NCBI RefSeq assembly: GCF_030732845.1
Contig: NZ_JASHKA010000037.1
Span: 1 to 45,958 of the forward strand
Reading direction: 5' to 3'
Source: Roseibium sp. MMSF_3544
GTDB lineage: Bacteria > Pseudomonadota > Alphaproteobacteria > Rhizobiales > Stappiaceae
DNA: 45,958 nucleotides
The notes beneath the pieces are model-generated. The model made no database searches and was not told the DNA's origin. It saw nothing but the letters and a program-made list of their open reading frames with translations. Shown piece by piece: positions 10,164 through 18,905 of this stretch; the first letter of the stretch is position 1, and each line of letters starts with the position of its first letter. A program made the position numbers and the translations under genes.

Positions 10164-12166
10164 GTAACGATCCGCTTCATCAACTGGCGGAAGCCTATGG
10201 TGTGCTGCCCATGTTCCACGATCTTGGCGGCCAGGAACGCTGGACGACCGACGACACACGGCGCGCAATGCTGAAAGCCATGGGGGTTCCCGCGGACACC
10301 GACAGTGATGCGCAGATGTCGCTGGAGGCAATGTGGGCCGAACGTGATGGCCACATCGTCCCGCCGGAATATGTTGTGACGTCTGGGTACGGCGCGAAGA
10401 TTCCCGCCAGCCGTTCTTGTGAGTGGATCCTGTTGGATGACGCGGGACAGCAGGTGGCCGATGGGTTCGCCCATGACTTCGTAGACCTGCCTGCACTGGA
10501 GGTGAACGTCTATCGGCTGCGCGTTAAGTCCGGGACGATCGAGCAAACCGCGCTGATCCCCGCAGCGCCGGTCCAGACACCGTCGCTTGCGGCCCGCGTT
10601 GGGCAGGATCGCGTGTGGGGGGTAACGGCAGCACTCTACGGATTGCGTTCCATGTGCAATCTGGGTCTGGGCGACTATTCCGACCTGGCGAGCCTTGCCC
10701 AGACCATCGGGGCGGTGGGAGGAAGTTTTCTCGGCGTAAACCCGATCCATAATCTGGGTTGGTCTCATGCAGATATTGCTAGTCCCTATTCGCCTTCACA
10801 TCGCGGTTTCCTCAACACGATCCATATTGCCGTGGATGATATCCCGGGCCTTCAGGGTCAGGATGAAGCCGCTGTGCTGATTGAAAAGGCACGTGCTGAA
10901 ATCGACAGGGATGTGGACCTGATCGACTATCCGTCCATCCGGGCACGGCAGCATCCATTGCTGCGCGCGTTGTTCGAAATCTTCAAGTCCGCATCCACCG
11001 AGGATGTCGCAGCGCGTTTCTCTGACTTCGTTGACCAAGGCGGAGACGATCTCCAGCGGTTTGCGGTTTTCGAAGCGCTTTCCGTGAAACACGGCGAAAA
11101 CTGGCACCTTTGGCCGGACACCCTGAAAGACCCGAACAAGCTGCCGCATGATGCCCACGATCCAAACGAGGCCGAGTTTCACGCCTGGCTGCAATGGGTC
11201 GCAACCGAGCAGGTCGATCAAGTCACGAATGGTAAAAGTCTGCCGCTCGGTCTTTATCTCGACCTTGCCGTCGGGGCCCGCCGGGACGGTGCTGAAGCGT
11301 GGATGGGGCAGGACAGTGTCGCGAAGGGCGTTTCCCTCGGGGCACCGCCGGATCATCTCAGTCCGGAAGGGCAGAACTGGCAACTCACAGCCTTTGCGCC
11401 CTCGCTCAGTGCTGCAAATGGCTACAGAAGCCTCAGGACCGTGCTGCGACAGACGATGCGCTCAGCCGGCGTCATCCGCATCGATCATGTGCTTGGGCTG
11501 AACCGCAGCTTCTGGATACCTGATGACGGCAGCCCGGGTGCCTATATCCAGCAGCCGTTCGAGACCTTGTTGGCGCTCGTCGGGATCGAAGCGCACCACG
11601 CCGGTTGCGTGGTTGTCGGTGAGGATCTCGGCCTGGTGCCCGACGGCTTTCGAGACGCGCTGGCTGTGCGCGGGATCTACGGATACTCGGTTCTGCAATA
11701 CGAGAAGGAAGCGGACGAAACCTTCCGCGACCCTTCGCATCTTCGCGGTCAGAGCCTTGCGTGTTTCGCAACCCACGACACGCCGACATTACATGGTTTT
11801 TGCACAGGGCGGGACATCGACTGGTGGCAGCGCCTTGGCTGGCTGGACGCGGACAATGCCGACCGCCTACGCCATGAACGAGAGGGAGCCGTTGCTGCAC
11901 TCGTGCCGGAAGGAGAAGACCCCGCCACTGCAATCCATAGCCGCCTGGCCAATTCACCCGCAGCCATGACCTCGGTGCAACTTGATGACATTCTGGGCGA
12001 AACGGAAGCTCAGAACCTTCCCGGCACGACCGATGAACATCCCAACTGGCGCCGCATTTCGGCGGTGTCTCTTGAAGACCTGGCCGGCGTTTCCGCACTC
12101 AATGAAACGGCAAGCCTGATGCGCAACGCCGGACGCGCTCATTTTTATCCGGAAGGAGAAAATTGA
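10160..12166 (+). CDS. malQ: 4-alpha-glucanotransferase (amylomaltase)
   Basis: MalQ recombines the short maltodextrins left by GlgX into longer chains that phosphorylase can use. The GH77 catalytic carboxylates are D442 in RIDHVLGL, E488 in VVGEDLGLVPDG and D540 in ATHDTPTLHGF. The N-terminal region of roughly 150 residues precedes the barrel, which places the 668-residue protein in the longer bacterial class. The start overlaps the glgX stop as ATGA. Its presence inside the glg operon suggests that it serves glycogen breakdown here more than maltose uptake. Confidence 0.93.
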   Translation: MSNDPLHQLAEAYGVLPMFHDLGGQERWTTDDTRRAMLKAMGVPADTDSDAQMSLEAMWAERDGHIVPPEYVVTSGYGAKIPASRSCEWILLDDAGQQVADGFAHDFVDLPALEVNVYRLRVKSGTIEQTALIPAAPVQTPSLAARVGQDRVWGVTAALYGLRSMCNLGLGDYSDLASLAQTIGAVGGSFLGVNPIHNLGWSHADIASPYSPSHRGFLNTIHIAVDDIPGLQGQDEAAVLIEKARAEIDRDVDLIDYPSIRARQHPLLRALFEIFKSASTEDVAARFSDFVDQGGDDLQRFAVFEALSVKHGENWHLWPDTLKDPNKLPHDAHDPNEAEFHAWLQWVATEQVDQVTNGKSLPLGLYLDLAVGARRDGAEAWMGQDSVAKGVSLGAPPDHLSPEGQNWQLTAFAPSLSAANGYRSLRTVLRQTMRSAGVIRIDHVLGLNRSFWIPDDGSPGAYIQQPFETLLALVGIEAHHAGCVVVGEDLGLVPDGFRDALAVRGIYGYSVLQYEKEADETFRDPSHLRGQSLACFATHDTPTLHGFCTGRDIDWWQRLGWLDADNADRLRHEREGAVAALVPEGEDPATAIHSRLANSPAAMTSVQLDDILGETEAQNLPGTTDEHPNWRRISAVSLEDLAGVSALNETASLMRNAGRAHFYPEGEN

Positions 12167-12167
12167 C

Positions 12168-13796
12168 ATGGACATCAAAACGGTTTCAACGGCACCGATT
12201 GAGGGACAAAAACCGGGCACCTCGGGTCTGCGCAAGAAAACTCGTGTTTTCATGGAGCCGCACTACCTGGAAAACTTCGTTCAGTCCGTGTTTGACGCGA
12301 TCGGTGGCGCAGACGGCAAGACTTTTGTCGTCGGCGGGGACGGCAGGTATTTCAATGCCAGCGCAATCCAGACAATCCTGCGCATGGCGGCCGCCAACGG
12401 AGCGAAGCGCATCATTGTCGGACGCGGCGGGCTGCTATCCACGCCGGCAGCGTCCAACCTGATCCGCAAGAATGCGACCGACGGTGGACTGATCCTGTCG
12501 GCAAGCCACAATCCAGGCGGGATCGACGAGGATTTCGGTCTCAAGTTCAATATTCCCAATGGGGGTCCTGCACCGGAAGGCGTCACCAACGCTATCTTTG
12601 AGTGCACAAAATCCATTTCTCGCTATCTGACGCTTGGGACACCGGATGTCGATCTCCACGCGATCGGTGAGACGGAGGTCGGCAGTACGACCGTGAGCAT
12701 TGTCGATCCCGTTGCAGATTACGCTGTGCTGATGGAAGAGCTGTTTGATTTCGGAGCCATCCGGGAGCTCATTGCATCCGGTTTCCAAATCCGGTTCGAC
12801 GCCATGCATGCGATTACCGGACCCTATGCAACAGCTATCCTTGAGGGCGCGCTGGGAGCGCCAAAGGGCAGTGCCATCAACGCGACCCCGCTGGAAGACT
12901 TCGGCGGCGGGCATCCCGATCCCAACCCCGCCTGGGCGAAGGAACTGATGAACGAGCTGATGTCAGACAACGGGCCCGATTTCGGCGCAGCCTCGGACGG
13001 GGACGGCGACCGGAACATGATCCTGGGCCGGAATTGCTACGTCTCGCCGTCCGACAGTCTGGCGATCTTGACGGCCAACGCGCATTTGGCACCCGGCTAT
13101 TCCGGCGGGCTCGCGGGTGTTGCCCGTTCGATGCCGACAAGCTGCGCTGCCGATCGCGTGGCGCAAGACCTTGGTATCGAACATTTCGAAACGCCGACAG
13201 GGTGGAAATTCTTCGGCAATCTGCTGGACGCGGGCCGGGCCACTATCTGCGGTGAGGAGAGTTTTGGCACCGGATCCAATCATGTTCGCGAAAAGGACGG
13301 GCTCTGGGCGGTATTGCTCTGGCTCAACATACTGGCAGCGAAACGCTGCTCTGTTACGGATCTCGTGCAGGCGCACTGGGAGAAATTTGGTCGGAACTAC
13401 TATTCTCGGCACGACTACGAGGCGCTTCCCAATGCCGACGCGAGCGCCCTCATGGAGCGGGTCACCGGCAAACTCGCCGAGCTGCCGGGCACAACGGTTG
13501 CAGGACTGGCTGTCGCGAAAGCCGACAGCTTTGCTTACGAAGATCCGATTGATGGTTCCAGAACGAGCAACCAGGGTCTGCGTATCCAGTTTGAAGATGG
13601 CGCGCGTGCCGTTTTCCGCTTGTCGGGAACAGGTACGGAAGGTGCAACAGTACGTCTTTATGTCGAACACCTGGAAACGGATCCGGCCAAGTTCAACCAG
13701 GACGTCCAATCGGCTTTGGGCCCTGTCATCAATGCAGCGCATGAGATTGCCGGCATCGGTCTTTTGAACCGGGACGGTCCCGATGTAATTACCTGA
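12168..13796 (+). CDS. pgm: phosphoglucomutase (alpha-D-glucose)
   Basis: Pgm interconverts glucose-1-phosphate and glucose-6-phosphate, linking glycogen to central metabolism at both ends. The N-terminal KPGTSGLRKK, the phosphoserine loop SASHNPGG (S113), the metal loop SDGDGDRNM and the phosphate-binding RLSGTGTEGATVRLY near the C-terminus are all present. The 542 residues match the alpha-phosphoglucomutase family. Note FGTGSNHVREKDG in the sugar-binding region. The start is fixed by GGAAGGAGAA eight bases upstream, one base after the malQ stop. It is the last gene of the operon. Confidence 0.95.
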   Translation: MDIKTVSTAPIEGQKPGTSGLRKKTRVFMEPHYLENFVQSVFDAIGGADGKTFVVGGDGRYFNASAIQTILRMAAANGAKRIIVGRGGLLSTPAASNLIRKNATDGGLILSASHNPGGIDEDFGLKFNIPNGGPAPEGVTNAIFECTKSISRYLTLGTPDVDLHAIGETEVGSTTVSIVDPVADYAVLMEELFDFGAIRELIASGFQIRFDAMHAITGPYATAILEGALGAPKGSAINATPLEDFGGGHPDPNPAWAKELMNELMSDNGPDFGAASDGDGDRNMILGRNCYVSPSDSLAILTANAHLAPGYSGGLAGVARSMPTSCAADRVAQDLGIEHFETPTGWKFFGNLLDAGRATICGEESFGTGSNHVREKDGLWAVLLWLNILAAKRCSVTDLVQAHWEKFGRNYYSRHDYEALPNADASALMERVTGKLAELPGTTVAGLAVAKADSFAYEDPIDGSRTSNQGLRIQFEDGARAVFRLSGTGTEGATVRLYVEHLETDPAKFNQDVQSALGPVINAAHEIAGIGLLNRDGPDVIT

Positions 13797-13853
13797 GGGT
13801 CTACTGGAGCCTGCTCCCGCAGAAGCCGCTCGACGTAGAAATCCCTGATGTAT

Positions 13854-13889
13854 CAATTGTGTCGGCCTTACCGCGGGCCGGTACAATTG
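13854..13889. repeat. 14-bp inverted repeat downstream of pgm
   Basis: The arms 13854-13867 and 13876-13889 pair along all 14 positions, counting two G-T wobbles, around the eight-base loop TTACCGCG. One further T-A pair can be added outside. Each arm begins or ends with CAATTG. No T run follows on either strand, so it may be a factor-assisted terminator or processing hairpin for the glg operon, or a protein-binding site for the gene at 13984. Confidence 0.6.
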
Positions 13890-13983
13890 AGACATGCGGC
13901 GAAACGGGGGTGACAAGAGCAGTCCCCATTTTGGTTTTGTCGGCAACAACGCCGGCATGTCACGAACCAAATGGAGACTAGAA

Positions 13984-14343
13984 ATGAAAACCGCATCCAT
14001 CGTAGCTGCAGCAGTGTTCTCTGCTTTTGTCATGCAGGGTACGGCTGCAAATGCCGGTCAGAGCTGCTGGGGTCTGCAAGGTCAGGCACTTCAGGACTGC
14101 ATCGACAAACTTGTTGACGATCTTTCCAAGGCGGGCAAGGAAACCGAACAGGCTGGCCAGCAGACCCCTGCAGGTGAAAAAGTCCACCATCACTCGCCAG
14201 AAGCGCCGCTAAACCCCCTGGTACTTCTGGAAGTGCCAGCGGCTTATCCGGGTGTCACCCTCAACTCTCAAGGTGAGACACCAGTCGCTTCTTCCGCGGT
14301 GCAAGTTGGTAACCGAGCCATCATTGATGCCTTTCCTCTCTGA
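13984..14343 (+). CDS. small exported protein of unknown function
   Basis: This is a 119-residue protein that I do not recognise. Residues 1-24 are a clear Sec signal peptide with a likely cut after ANA, leaving a mature chain that starts GQSCWGLQGQALQDCID. Two cysteines 12 residues apart near the mature N-terminus could form a disulphide in the periplasm. The rest is short, proline-rich in the middle and ends in an acidic-hydrophobic tail. I chose the ATG at 13984, with TGGAGAC upstream, over an open-frame ATG at 13894 because the signal peptide begins there. It stands alone between the glg operon and the AhpD-like gene. Confidence 0.65.
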   Translation: MKTASIVAAAVFSAFVMQGTAANAGQSCWGLQGQALQDCIDKLVDDLSKAGKETEQAGQQTPAGEKVHHHSPEAPLNPLVLLEVPAAYPGVTLNSQGETPVASSAVQVGNRAIIDAFPL

Positions 14344-14704
14344 GGCATTCAGCGCTCAAATCCGACTTGCCCGCGGATGGCGTTTTAAAGGGCGGCCTAG
14401 CCGCCGACCTTCCTCATTTCCCGAAAACGCCCATCGTTTGTTGGCGTAATTTGACGCCGAAACCTGTACCGATTGCCGATCTACCAATTGTGATACCCGT
14501 AACCGCCGCGCCGGCCGCGGACTTTGGGCTGAAAGATGTTCCGGGCTTACGTAAGTCCGGCAACAGCTTGCCGGGTGACTTGCAGCGTCCTATGCTCCGG
14601 TAACTGAAATCCTAATAGTGATTATTAGCTTAAGTCATTGGGCAAGGCGGATTTTTTCCGTCAATCTGCCGCTGGGTTGCTAAAGTCACGGTAGGATACA
14701 GAAG
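14344..14704. other. intergenic region with a cluster of palindromes
   Basis: This 361-base gap has no convincing gene; an open frame at 14367-14603 has no family features. It is unusually rich in dyads: GGCGGC/GCCGCC at 14391-14405 with loop CTA, a 20-base palindrome at 14551-14570 (CCGGGCTTAC/GTAAGTCCGG, one wobble), the hairpin CCGGCAA-CAGC-TTGCCGG at 14567-14584, and CTAATA-N5-TATTAG at 14612-14628. The first may end the gene at 13984. The last lies 76 bases before the AhpD-like start and is a possible operator. Confidence 0.5.
14612..14628. promoter_or_regulatory. dyad CTAATA-N5-TATTAG, possible operator
   Basis: This is a perfect six-base inverted repeat with a five-base spacer in AT-rich sequence, 76 bases upstream of the AhpD-like gene. 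The size and symmetry suit a dimeric helix-turn-helix regulator. No regulator gene is adjacent, so the assignment is only a suggestion. Confidence 0.35.
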
Positions 14705-15400
14705 ATGCAAAGACTTCCAAAAATCGAGCGTGAAAATATCTCGGGAGAATTCGACGAATTCTATGGAGCAGTGACGCAACTGCTTGGGCGGGTCCCGAAT
14801 TTCTACCGAACAATTTCACATGCCCCGTGGTACGTGATGCTGTTGCTTGGCTTCAATGCCAGTGTTCAGCGCCAATGGCCGGGGTCACGGATGTCGGGCC
14901 GGATCAAGGAACTCATGGTGATCAAAACCAGCCATACGAACGGCTGCAACTACTGCTATGCGCACAACACGGCGCTGGGACAGGCCGCCGGAATTACCCA
15001 CGAGGAAATCATCGAACTCAGTTCCGACGACTACCTGCAGTCCGAAACGCTGTCGCCGGGAGAGAAAGTCGCGGTCCGCTGGGCGGAAGCTGTCACGAAG
15101 AACACGGCCGCGGGCGACGACGCACTCTTCGAAGAGATGAAAAAACATTTCACCAACGGCGAAATTGTCGAATTGACCATGGTCAGCGCCATGTTCAACA
15201 TGATCAATCGCCTCAACGATTCACTGGCCGTTCCGATCGAACTTGAAGACGAGATCAACCTGATCAAGCGCTCGCTGGACATGGACCCGGCCAAGGTCGG
15301 CACCTATCTCCACTGGCTCGCCGATTTCTGGCCGGAAGATGCAGCGGCCTTTCAACGGATGAACGCGGAAGCGGAAAAAGCAGCCACCTGGGAGACCTAG
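14705..15400 (+). CDS. AhpD-fold / carboxymuconolactone decarboxylase family protein
   Basis: This 231-residue cytoplasmic protein belongs to the alkylhydroperoxidase D-like (CMD) fold. The signature is CNYCYAHNTALG with C81, C84 and H87, preceded by the RIKELMVIKTSHTNG helix. In AhpD the CxxC pair reduces peroxides or other oxidised partners; in CMD proteins without the pair it serves other chemistry. Here the pair is intact, so a peroxidase-like or thiol-disulphide role is favoured. The start has AGGA seven bases upstream. It is convergent with the SMP-30 gene and appears to be monocistronic. Confidence 0.85.
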   Translation: MQRLPKIERENISGEFDEFYGAVTQLLGRVPNFYRTISHAPWYVMLLLGFNASVQRQWPGSRMSGRIKELMVIKTSHTNGCNYCYAHNTALGQAAGITHEEIIELSSDDYLQSETLSPGEKVAVRWAEAVTKNTAAGDDALFEEMKKHFTNGEIVELTMVSAMFNMINRLNDSLAVPIELEDEINLIKRSLDMDPAKVGTYLHWLADFWPEDAAAFQRMNAEAEKAATWET

Positions 15401-15418
15401 GGTCCCATCCAATGCAAA

Positions 15419-15452
15419 TTGGCTCCTGCTCAACGGGATGTCGAGGAGCCAA
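15419..15452. terminator. hairpin between convergent genes
   Basis: TTGGCTCCT at 15419-15427 pairs with AGGAGCCAA at 15444-15452, nine perfect base pairs, in the 71-base space between the AhpD-like gene and the SMP-30 gene. Read on the minus strand it is followed by TTTGC, a weak T tract. It may terminate the SMP-30 transcript or act in both directions. Confidence 0.45.
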
Positions 15453-15471
15453 GACGCAGTGTCTTCACAGT

Positions 15472-16440
15472 CTAGCCGTTTGCGACGCCCGGAACGTTCA
15501 CATAAAGCGCGTAAACGGAGTGGCTGGCTGCCATGAACAGGCGGCTGTTTGCGCGGCCGCCGAAACACAGGTTTGCGCAGCGTTCAGGGAGCGCGATGCG
15601 GCCGATCGGAGTGCCGTCCGGCGCAAAGATCATCACGCCGTCGAGATCCTCTGATCCCATGCCCCAGCCGCACCACAGATTGCCGAGAACATCAATTCGA
15701 AACCCGTCCGGCGTTCCAGGTCCAGCGTCGATAAGCACGCGCTTGCCGCTGATCGCCGCACCGTCCGCAGAAACATCGTACTCGAGGATCTTGCGATTTG
15801 GCTGGCCGCGGGATTCAACGATGTAGAGTTTTTGCTCATCAGGTGAGAAGGCGAGGCCGTTCGGGCCGAGAATATCGTCGGCAACGACAGTTGCCGCGCC
15901 GGTTTCCGGATCGAGCCGGTAGACATTCTGACCCAGCTCCGGCTCCGACCGGTGTCCTTCGTAATTGCCGAGGATACCGAACGGAGGGTCGGTGAACCAC
16001 ACGGAGCCGTCCGATTTGACGACGACGTCATTGGGTGAATTCAACCGCTTGCCGTCGTAGCTATCCATCAGAACGGTAATGCTGCCGTCGTACTCTGTAC
16101 GCGTTACACGCCGCCCACCGTGCTCGCAGGTCACAAGCCGTCCCTGGCGGTCCCTGGTCTGCCCGTTGGCAAAGTTCGATGGCTGGCGGTAGGCCGATAC
16201 CTGTCCCGTCACCTCGTCCCAGCGCATGATGCGATTGTTGGGAATGTCGCTCCAAATCAGGTAACGGCCGTCTCCGAACCAGATCGGTCCCTCGCACCAG
16301 CGGCAACCTGTTGCGAGGCGCTCCACGCCTGCGAGCGGCAGCTTCAAAGCGTCAAATCTTGCATCCAGGGAGATGACGGAAGGGTCGGGGTATCGTGTCG
16401 ACGGTTTCCAGTCGCCGGCGTCGTTCGTGTCTTGGGACAT
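15472..16440 (-). CDS. SMP-30/gluconolactonase family lactonase
   Basis: This is a 322-residue six-bladed beta-propeller of the SMP-30/gluconolactonase/LRE family, which hydrolyses sugar or related lactones with a divalent metal. The conserved metal ligands are visible as E50 in CRWCEGPIW, the Asn in LNSPNDVVV and the Asp in TPDGFRID. The block DVLGNLWCGWGMGSEDL is also typical. No signal peptide is seen, so it is probably cytoplasmic. The start has GAGAAAGA just upstream. Its substrate is unknown; nothing nearby clearly generates a lactone, and the ring-cleavage cluster is 17 kb away. Confidence 0.87.
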   Translation of the reverse strand: MSQDTNDAGDWKPSTRYPDPSVISLDARFDALKLPLAGVERLATGCRWCEGPIWFGDGRYLIWSDIPNNRIMRWDEVTGQVSAYRQPSNFANGQTRDRQGRLVTCEHGGRRVTRTEYDGSITVLMDSYDGKRLNSPNDVVVKSDGSVWFTDPPFGILGNYEGHRSEPELGQNVYRLDPETGAATVVADDILGPNGLAFSPDEQKLYIVESRGQPNRKILEYDVSADGAAISGKRVLIDAGPGTPDGFRIDVLGNLWCGWGMGSEDLDGVMIFAPDGTPIGRIALPERCANLCFGGRANSRLFMAASHSVYALYVNVPGVANG

Positions 16441-16670
16441 TCTTTCTCACATGCTTTGAAGGATATTGCGTCACCAAAGACGTTATGTCACCGGGCTCGA
16501 ATTGAACAGGGCACCTTGGCGCGGCAAATCCAACCTTTCGATGCTCCAGTTCGTGGCGGCAACGGGGTCTATCCTGAAAGTCCTCATCCCAATCGGTTCA
16601 CGGACTTTTCTGCCGAGATGTTCCGGTCCGGATCAACGGCAATCAGGCGGCACAAGGAAAGTGTCGACCG

Positions 16671-17705
16671 TTACGCGGTGAGTTTATCGCGGATCAACAT
16701 TGCGGCGCGGGCGCCGATCTCAGCAAGCATTTGCGTGTCCGGCGCCAGTGACTCCTCATCGCCATACTCGTTGAAATTCTCATCAAACAGTTTCGTTCGG
16801 TCGGGAAAAAAGGTCTTGAGCACAATCTCGTTCGACGCATGACAACGCGAATAAAAGTCCATTGCCGCTTCCTTTGAAGCCAGCTTGCGGCGTGCCGGAT
16901 AGTTTCGTTCCAGAAAGCGAACGAGGGACATTCGGATCTTGCGCAACTCGGCTTTCTGGTCTGGAAGCGCGGCTATTTGCTCGTTGAAACTGGCGAGGAA
17001 CATGATGGCTTCCATCGAAAGGGACTCGTTGTGGACCTTTGCCATCGTGTCAGCCTGGCGCGGCAATCCGGCTGCGTTCAGGAACGACGCGACGACGCCA
17101 CCTTCGGATCGGACTTCCTCCTCGAAGATCTTGACCACAAGGTTTTCGGCACCGAACACCTCGCTCCAAAGGGTCACGAGTTTTCCGTAGTCGTAGTAGT
17201 GCGGCACGCCTTTGGAGGCAGCCGGGATTGCCTGGCCGACCGTCGTTTTCTCGCCGAATTTGTACGGCGTTGAGAAGTAGCTGACCGCAAGTCTGTCCTG
17301 TCGCCTGATGTAGAGAATGATCTGGATGTCATCGGACAGCTGCGAAAGGATTTGCTTGAGCCTGCGCACTTGGCCCAGGGACCTTACCCGGCTGTGAAGA
17401 TGTTCGTTGGAAAATACGATCACGTCAGGGTCCGTTGCCGAGATCTGCCTTTCAAGTGTCTCAAGGATATACCTGTCCATCTGGTCAAAGCCGGAGCGGC
17501 TCATGACCCCGTATGCGGTGGCTGTCACTTCATCCGCGTCCGGCTTGCCGATTGCCCAGGCGGGAAGGCATAACTGATTTTCAGCGCCAAGCTTATCTGG
17601 ATAAAGAACACCCTTTTCCGCGAAGGCATTGCGGTTCGCAAAGAGGTATCTTTGGATGGACGTGGTCGCGGTTTTTTCTGTTCCGATATGAAGAACAATT
17701 CTCAC
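16671..17705 (-). CDS. sulfotransferase-like protein
   Basis: This 344-residue protein begins MRIVLHIGTEKTATTSIQRY. Residues 6-18 have the form of the PAPS 5'-phosphosulfate loop of sulfotransferases (G-x-x-K-[TS]-[AG]-T-[TS]). A second helix with RSLGQVRRLKQIL and VILYIRRQDRLAVS resembles the 3'-phosphate-binding segment. Such enzymes move sulfate from PAPS to a hydroxyl of a polysaccharide or small molecule. As the last gene of the polysaccharide operon it probably sulfates that polymer. The start has AAAGGAAAG upstream and lies 55 bases after the preceding stop. A deacylase or GT-like role is less likely. Confidence 0.75.
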   Translation of the reverse strand: MRIVLHIGTEKTATTSIQRYLFANRNAFAEKGVLYPDKLGAENQLCLPAWAIGKPDADEVTATAYGVMSRSGFDQMDRYILETLERQISATDPDVIVFSNEHLHSRVRSLGQVRRLKQILSQLSDDIQIILYIRRQDRLAVSYFSTPYKFGEKTTVGQAIPAASKGVPHYYDYGKLVTLWSEVFGAENLVVKIFEEEVRSEGGVVASFLNAAGLPRQADTMAKVHNESLSMEAIMFLASFNEQIAALPDQKAELRKIRMSLVRFLERNYPARRKLASKEAAMDFYSRCHASNEIVLKTFFPDRTKLFDENFNEYGDEESLAPDTQMLAEIGARAAMLIRDKLTA

Positions 17706-17760
17706 CGTCTTTCCTTTCGAACGCTGAAGGCCTTCGGCATTGGCCGGTCGGCCACGTTTG

Positions 17761-18882
17761 TTATTTTTCCTCCAGACCCACGGCCAAGGCGCCCGCCGGT
17801 GACAATCCTCCGCACCGCCAGACGCTGTATCGATCGTGGGAATCCCAGTCGTAGTAGAACACCGCCTCCAGCCGGCCGGTGTCGCTCAGGTCGTCGAATG
17901 TTTGAAGAACGTTGCGCACGACAACCTCACGCTTGCCGTCGTCGACCGGGCATTCCTGGCTGGTGTTGGCAACCCCCCATTCGGTGATCCAGCAAGGATG
18001 TCCCGTTTCGGCGGGCAGGCAGAATTCCAAGAGCTCACCAATCCTTCGTTCGATGGCCGACGCGGTTCGGTTGCCCGGATAAATATGGATACCGTAAGCA
18101 TCGACGATCTCGTCGAGACCGCGTTCCTGCAGGAGATCGATCACCTCTCCGGCGTCGAGACGTTCCAGGCCAAGTCTGTCTGCCGTTTGGGCCCGCATGT
18201 CGGACAGGCCCGAGGAGACCAGTTTCGCCTCACGGCTGTGGACCGTGGCATCCAGGAGATCGCGGGTGATGCGCAGTGAATCAACGTATTTGTCCAGGCC
18301 TTTCTCGAAGGCGGACCTGTTCCGCAATTCATCGATGCTGCGTGCCGTTCGGACGCCGCGTACGGGGTAAACATGCAAGTCCCCATTGTAGGGACTGATG
18401 TTGATTTCGTTTCCCGGTTCCACGGCCTCAAGGCGTATTCCAGCTTCGTCGATCCGGGTAAGGGCGCTCGAAAGCTCCGTACGATATTTTTCAAGATCAA
18501 GGTCGGACAAGCGATGGATATCCCACACCCGATCATGTCCCGTGCGGGGCTTAAGGCCGGGCGGGTAGTAGCTTTTGTTCGAGAGCTGAATTTCAAGAAG
18601 AATGTTCAAGCCCAGTGCGTCCGCGATTTTCAGAGCGTCAATGCTCCGGTCGACCGGACGGGAGAGCGAAAGACGAATGTCCGTCACACCGCTTGCAGCG
18701 ATCTCGCCAAGTATTTCCTGTTGTTCTGCAGCTGTGCGCCAGGCGAGGTTGACCCGGTTGACGCCGGAACGAAGGTCGTCGCCGGCAGGGGCCGGTTGCG
18801 GTCCGAGCGTGGCAAAGGCGGCGAACAGGAATGCGATAAATGATGCGCGCATTCCTGCCGGTATTTGGGTCAAGTGCGTCAT
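17761..18882 (-). CDS. secreted clan GH-A glycoside hydrolase-like protein
   Basis: This 373-residue protein has an N-terminal signal peptide (hydrophobic stretch about residues 13-24, likely cut near residue 33). The (beta/alpha)8 clan GH-A catalytic pair is visible: acid/base E159 in EPGNEINIS, with the preceding N158, and nucleophile E301 in CWITEWGVAN. This identifies a retaining glycosidase acting outside the cytoplasm, broadly like GH5 or GH39, but I cannot fix the family. Inside a polysaccharide operon it may trim or release the exported polymer. The first ATG is weakly served by a ribosome site; an ATG at 18852 is possible and keeps the signal peptide. Confidence 0.75.
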   Translation of the reverse strand: MTHLTQIPAGMRASFIAFLFAAFATLGPQPAPAGDDLRSGVNRVNLAWRTAAEQQEILGEIAASGVTDIRLSLSRPVDRSIDALKIADALGLNILLEIQLSNKSYYPPGLKPRTGHDRVWDIHRLSDLDLEKYRTELSSALTRIDEAGIRLEAVEPGNEINISPYNGDLHVYPVRGVRTARSIDELRNRSAFEKGLDKYVDSLRITRDLLDATVHSREAKLVSSGLSDMRAQTADRLGLERLDAGEVIDLLQERGLDEIVDAYGIHIYPGNRTASAIERRIGELLEFCLPAETGHPCWITEWGVANTSQECPVDDGKREVVVRNVLQTFDDLSDTGRLEAVFYYDWDSHDRYSVWRCGGLSPAGALAVGLEEK

Positions 18883-18905
18883 AACCAGTTCGGCCCCGGG
18901 ACCTT

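Noticed and set aside
12963..14033. A 356-codon open frame opposite pgm and the following gap
   Set aside because: It runs antisense through the catalytic part of pgm and through a hairpin region. There is no protein similarity by eye.
14367..14603. A 78-codon frame between the small exported protein and the AhpD-like gene
   Set aside because: It has no ribosome site or domain and covers several palindromes. I treat the region as non-coding.
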